Below, one piece after another: positions 7,001-9,469 of a stretch of 9,469 bases of DNA. Made by a program: the position numbers and the translations under genes. This DNA is from an uncultured Muribaculaceae bacterium. Lineage in GTDB: Bacteria; Bacteroidota; Bacteroidia; Bacteroidales; Muribaculaceae. The notes beneath the pieces are model-generated. The model did no database searches, had not been told where the DNA came from, and was given only the letters and a program-made list of their open reading frames with translations. Every line of letters begins with the position of its first letter. The stretch's first letter is position 1. The DNA lies in the NCBI GenBank assembly GCA_947177435.1, contig CAMWUM010000051.1:1-9469 (forward strand), read 5' to 3'.

Positions 7001-8308
7001 TTACTTAAACCATCCGGCGTATGCCACGCCGATATTAATCGACGGCTCGTTGTTGTACTGACGCTTTAGAATGCCATAGGAGTAGTCGGCCTTAACGACT
7101 ATCTGAGGCAGCGGAAACCAATTGATGCCGGCCGTCACCTTTTGCCGGCCGCACCAGCCCAGAGACGCTGAGCTCTCCATTCGAGCCATTGAATCATAAT
7201 AGTCATATCGGCCGAACACGTAGAATTTCTGCCCGCTGGCTCGCATCTTGGGCATCAGGCCGAAGATGTCGTAACCCGCCTCTATGCCTGCGGCGACGGC
7301 GTCGGAGGCCACTTCCTGACGCTTAGACGTGGATTTCTTGGGCATGGAGATGTTGAACTTGCTGATGTGGGCGGCGTCAGATAGGTGGCCCCAGTCGCCG
7401 CTGCCGCGCACCAGCCAGTTGTGGCCTTCATACCTGATATCGGCCGAGAGAATAGAAACGGTGCCGTGCACGCCGTCGTTCTTAGCCGACTCTGTGGGAT
7501 AAAGCGTGTTGCGGAATGAGTTGCCAACGTAAGCGCTGACGCCGAAGCGCAGACCCTTCACGCTGTAATTGTCAACCCTGGCGGCAAAGGCGTAAGAATT
7601 GGCGATTTTGAACTCAAACGGCGACGCCGAGCCATCGTGTATCCACGACTGGTTGCCAAACCTCTCCGAGTCAAGGCCCGGCAGGAACATGGCCATATAC
7701 GACCAATCGCCCGCACGGCCGCTGACAGATACCGACACCTCGTGCCATGTACACGGCATTATAGTATTCTCACCCTCAGGACGATAAACGCCAAAGAACT
7801 GGTTGGGTTCGTGGTGGGCATTGGTCGCGCCGATGGGCACCACCTGCATGCCGGCGCGGACTCTCAGCTGAGGCATGAATTCCTTTTGTATATAGAACTG
7901 CTCGAGCGCCACCTCGCCGCCGCGCTCCACTTCCGTCTCGTATTCGCCGGCTTCCTCGGTCTCTATTTCCACCGCGGCCTCGGGGCCGCCATGCTCAAAC
8001 TCAATCTCCGTGCTGAACGACCACCCCTTGCCGAAGTCATAGCCAAGGTAAATCACCACGTGGGGCAGGTCGAAGCGCCCGTGGCTGCCGCCCTGGTAAT
8101 GCTCAGGGTCGGAATAGCGCAGGTAATTGTCGCTGTAAAAATTGCGCGACATGGCCACCTCGCCATAGCCGCCGACGTGCAGGCGCCCCCAGGCGTCGAT
8201 CTTCTTCTCAATGGCGGCCACGCTGTCGGCCAGGCCATCGTTGTCTGCAAAAGCCGTCATCGGCAACATTGCCGAAAGCAATAATAAATAGAGAAAACGC
8301 TGTTTCAT
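7001..8308 (-). CDS. Outer-membrane porin-like beta-barrel protein
   Basis: A 435-residue exported protein. The signal peptide cleaves after AFA (residue 21). A short helical stretch (about 25-40, SVAAIEKKIDAW) leads into GRLHVGGYGEVAM, then alternating amphipathic strands to the end (SINIGVAYAGWFK), with an aromatic near the C-terminus as in outer-membrane barrels. Residues 101-136 contain 14 Glu, followed by EQFYIQKEFMPQLRVRAGMQVVPIG, a pattern typical of porin-type proteins. There is no TonB-plug domain, so it is a channel rather than a TonB-dependent receptor. It is first in the operon, with its own strong promoter and an inverted repeat overlapping its start codon. The Glu-rich segment may attract cations, which would suit a metal-uptake operon; this is inferred. 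Exact subfamily unknown. Confidence 0.85.
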   Translation of the reverse strand: MKQRFLYLLLLSAMLPMTAFADNDGLADSVAAIEKKIDAWGRLHVGGYGEVAMSRNFYSDNYLRYSDPEHYQGGSHGRFDLPHVVIYLGYDFGKGWSFSTEIEFEHGGPEAAVEIETEEAGEYETEVERGGEVALEQFYIQKEFMPQLRVRAGMQVVPIGATNAHHEPNQFFGVYRPEGENTIMPCTWHEVSVSVSGRAGDWSYMAMFLPGLDSERFGNQSWIHDGSASPFEFKIANSYAFAARVDNYSVKGLRFGVSAYVGNSFRNTLYPTESAKNDGVHGTVSILSADIRYEGHNWLVRGSGDWGHLSDAAHISKFNISMPKKSTSKRQEVASDAVAAGIEAGYDIFGLMPKMRASGQKFYVFGRYDYYDSMARMESSASLGWCGRQKVTAGINWFPLPQIVVKADYSYGILKRQYNNEPSINIGVAYAGWFK

Positions 8309-8327
8309 TCAAATCGTAATTTGAATG
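8306..8327 (-). promoter_or_regulatory. 22-bp inverted repeat (putative operator) at the operon start
   Basis: Arms CATTCAAAT (8306-8314) and ATTTGAATG (8319-8327) are perfect reverse complements, 9 bp each, with a 4-bp spacer. One arm contains the porin ATG (8308-8306); the other directly abuts the -7 promoter box at 8328. The predicted transcription start (near 8324) falls inside the outer arm. This suits a dimeric repressor site better than an mRNA hairpin, because the transcript would lack part of that arm. Confidence 0.65.
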
Positions 8328-8359
8328 CAAAGTTACGTCTATCCGCTCGCCCCGACAAT
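8328..8359 (-). promoter_or_regulatory. Promoter of the porin-imelysin-cytochrome-ccsBA operon
   Basis: On the minus strand, the -7 box TAACTTTG (8335-8328) matches TAnnTTTG exactly. A -33 ATTG (8359-8356) lies 20 bp upstream, within the usual spacing. The predicted leader is only about 16 nt. The gaps inside the operon are 28, 23 and -4 bp, so this promoter probably serves all four genes. Confidence 0.75.
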
Positions 8360-8425
8360 ACTCAAAATGAGGTATTTCCCCCTTTCCCCTCACCGCCTCG
8401 CCACAAATTTTCCTCTCCATCAATA

Positions 8426-8460
8426 CCCAAAAACAATATTTTTTGTATTTGTTTTTTGGG
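8426..8460. repeat. Imperfect AT-rich inverted repeat in the divergent intergenic region
   Basis: CCCAAAAACAA (8426-8436) pairs with TTGTTTTTTGGG (8449-8460) apart from one extra T, across a 12-bp AT-rich loop. It lies between two divergent promoters, so it is not in a position expected for a terminator of either gene. The rest of 8309-8574 holds homopolymer and pyrimidine-rich tracts and the two promoters, with no convincing gene. Confidence 0.35.
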
Positions 8461-8496
8461 GAGGGGATGAAAAAAAAGCAAAAAATGGAGTTTTCA

Positions 8497-8528
8497 TTTG
8501 TAAATTTGGTTAATTGCCAGTAAATTTG
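8497..8528 (+). promoter_or_regulatory. Promoter of the gene at 8575
   Basis: A -33 TTTG (8497-8500) and a -7 TAAATTTG (8521-8528) are separated by 20 bp, an essentially ideal Bacteroidetes promoter. The predicted transcription start is near 8532, giving a leader of about 43 nt. A second identical TAAATTTG at 8501-8508 lies exactly 20 bp upstream but lacks a -33 partner. Confidence 0.75.
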
Positions 8529-8574
8529 CATTGCATTATCCGAACACGAATTTTTATCTCTATTTTACACTGAA

Positions 8575-9469
8575 ATGGGCAAATTACAACTATATATGAC
8601 CATGTCGCGAGGCGACTTCGCGCATAAGGTTGACGTCAACGCAGCCCAGGACGTCAAGCAGTGGGTCTGCGACCTCTCCGACGCTGTGCGCCAGGTGGAG
8701 TACAACCCCAAGCGCAAGCACATATTCTACATGGTCAAGTACATCGACTCGGGTGTGTTCATCGTGGTGATCCGCACCATCCCACGCGAGCACGGTTACC
8801 ATCTGGCCTCTTGGATTTACGTACCTTACTCACTGAAAATCAGCAATGCCGAGGTCTACCGCCTGACCGAATTCATCACCGGCATCGTGAGCAACGACGC
8901 CGTGGGCAATAAAGACATCGAGGCAATACGCCAGGAGTTCGGCAACGAATACCCCGATGATCCCCTGGCTCCGCAGTTCGCTCCGAACGAAGGCTCTACC
9001 TATTGCTACCGCTACTACGGCGGTAACACCGGTGACACCCTTGGCGAACTCATCGGCCAGTACCGCTATCAAATTAGCTACCTCGCCTATGCCGGCACGC
9101 TGCTCGTCGACCACGAAATCAGTGGCAATATATCTGGCAACAACCTCACCTCCGCCCCCAAGGACTCGATGGTGACCCTGCTGCCACCGCTCGACTCGGT
9201 GATTGACGGTTACAAGCCCAACATCTTCGGCGAGAAGTTCGACGTGCCCTTCTTCGTGCCTTATCAGCGCACCATCGAGGTGATATGGCACAAGCCCGGC
9301 GTGCCCGACAAGCGAGTGCCCGTATGCGCCAGCTTGCCCGAGATGCGCGCTCCCGGCCTGGAGTCGGCCTCTCCCAGCCAGGCCATCGAGGTCAAGCCTC
9401 AGCCCGACCCCGTAAAGTCAGTTGACACTGAACCCGTAAATGTAGGGATGCACCATGGTGCATCCGTCG
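8575..9469 (+). CDS. Unrecognised protein, partial (C-terminus outside window)
   Basis: An open frame of 298 codons from the ATG at 8575 to the window edge without a stop. I do not recognise the family. There is no signal peptide or membrane segment at the N-terminus (MGKLQLYMTMSRGDF). Residues 1-125 look like a mixed alpha/beta domain, with a hydrophobic strand FYMVKYIDSGVFIVVIRTI at 51-69. Residues about 140-250 look strand-rich (CYRYYGGNTGDTLGEL; FFVPYQRTIEVIWHK). From about 258 the sequence becomes a Pro/Ser/Glu-rich, probably disordered linker (KPQPDPVKSVDTEPV), so another domain may follow. The ATG was chosen because it lies downstream of a well-formed promoter and heads the open frame; codon use is like that of its neighbours. 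A 20-bp palindrome lies in frame at the end. It is divergent from the metal/heme operon, and no functional link is evident. Confidence 0.8.
   Translation, partial: MGKLQLYMTMSRGDFAHKVDVNAAQDVKQWVCDLSDAVRQVEYNPKRKHIFYMVKYIDSGVFIVVIRTIPREHGYHLASWIYVPYSLKISNAEVYRLTEFITGIVSNDAVGNKDIEAIRQEFGNEYPDDPLAPQFAPNEGSTYCYRYYGGNTGDTLGELIGQYRYQISYLAYAGTLLVDHEISGNISGNNLTSAPKDSMVTLLPPLDSVIDGYKPNIFGEKFDVPFFVPYQRTIEVIWHKPGVPDKRVPVCASLPEMRAPGLESASPSQAIEVKPQPDPVKSVDTEPVNVGMHHGASV
9446..9465. repeat. 20-bp perfect palindrome within coding sequence
   Basis: The half-site GGATGCACCA is followed immediately by its exact reverse complement, with no spacer. It lies in the linker region of the gene at 8575 and keeps the frame open, encoding GMHHGAS or similar. 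Preceded by TGTAG, it resembles short interspersed palindromes (GTAGGG...) that I remember from gut Bacteroidetes and other genomes. Dispersal could not be checked here. Confidence 0.7.

Noticed and set aside
7637..8284. Plus-strand open frame of 215 codons
   Set aside because: Complement of the porin gene; His/Ala-rich shadow translation.
8325..8513. Plus-strand 62-codon frame in the intergenic region
   Set aside because: It overlaps both divergent promoters and has low-complexity composition with no upstream promoter of its own.
8208..8531. Minus-strand open frame of 107 codons across the intergenic region into the porin gene
   Set aside because: It spans promoters and the operator-like repeat, has low-complexity AT-rich codons, and overlaps the porin signal peptide in another frame.
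1..9469. tRNA, rRNA, CRISPR array, transposase or integrase genes
   Set aside because: None seen on either strand; all long stretches are explained by the eight protein genes and short control regions.

Overview
The window looks like chromosomal DNA from a gut-type Bacteroidales bacterium, plausibly Muribaculaceae or a relative. Coding DNA is GC-rich, intergenic DNA is AT-rich, there are no obvious Shine-Dalgarno sequences, and Bacteroidetes-type promoters (-33 TTG/TTTG, -7 TAnnTTTG) sit in front of several genes. Translations of the fructose-bisphosphate aldolase, the Rid-type protein and the ResB-CcsA fusion match Bacteroidales families as I remember them. No search was run, so the taxonomic call is inference.

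Layout. (1) 1-610, minus strand: 5' two thirds of a class II fructose-1,6-bisphosphate aldolase, running off the left edge. (2) 611-714: divergent promoter region. (3) 715-1833, plus: a two-domain Rid/chorismatase-like protein. (4) 1822-1863: degenerate array of six 7-bp units bridging that gene's stop codon and the next start. (5) 1866-2258, plus: small secreted protein. (6) 2259-8308, minus: a tight four-gene operon read from right to left: outer-membrane porin-like barrel, imelysin lipoprotein, two-heme cytochrome c lipoprotein (DHOR/'thiol oxidoreductase' family), and a ResB-CcsA fusion for cytochrome c assembly. (7) 8309-8574: divergent control region with a strong promoter on each side and a 22-bp inverted repeat between the porin promoter and its start codon. 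(8) 8575 to the right edge, plus: an unrecognised protein with a 20-bp perfect palindrome in its coding sequence at the window edge.

The most interesting unit is the four-gene operon. Imelysin proteins share the M75 fold with EfeO of the EfeUOB iron uptake system, where a heme peroxidase (EfeB) works with EfeO. Here an imelysin is linked to a c-type heme oxidoreductase, the enzyme that would attach its hemes, and an outer-membrane barrel with a very Glu-rich segment. I infer an envelope metal (probably iron) acquisition or redox module. Both lipoproteins carry acidic residues just after the lipidated Cys, resembling Bacteroidetes surface-export signals, so part of it may be at the cell surface. 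No inner-membrane metal permease is in the window. Substrate and regulator are unknown.
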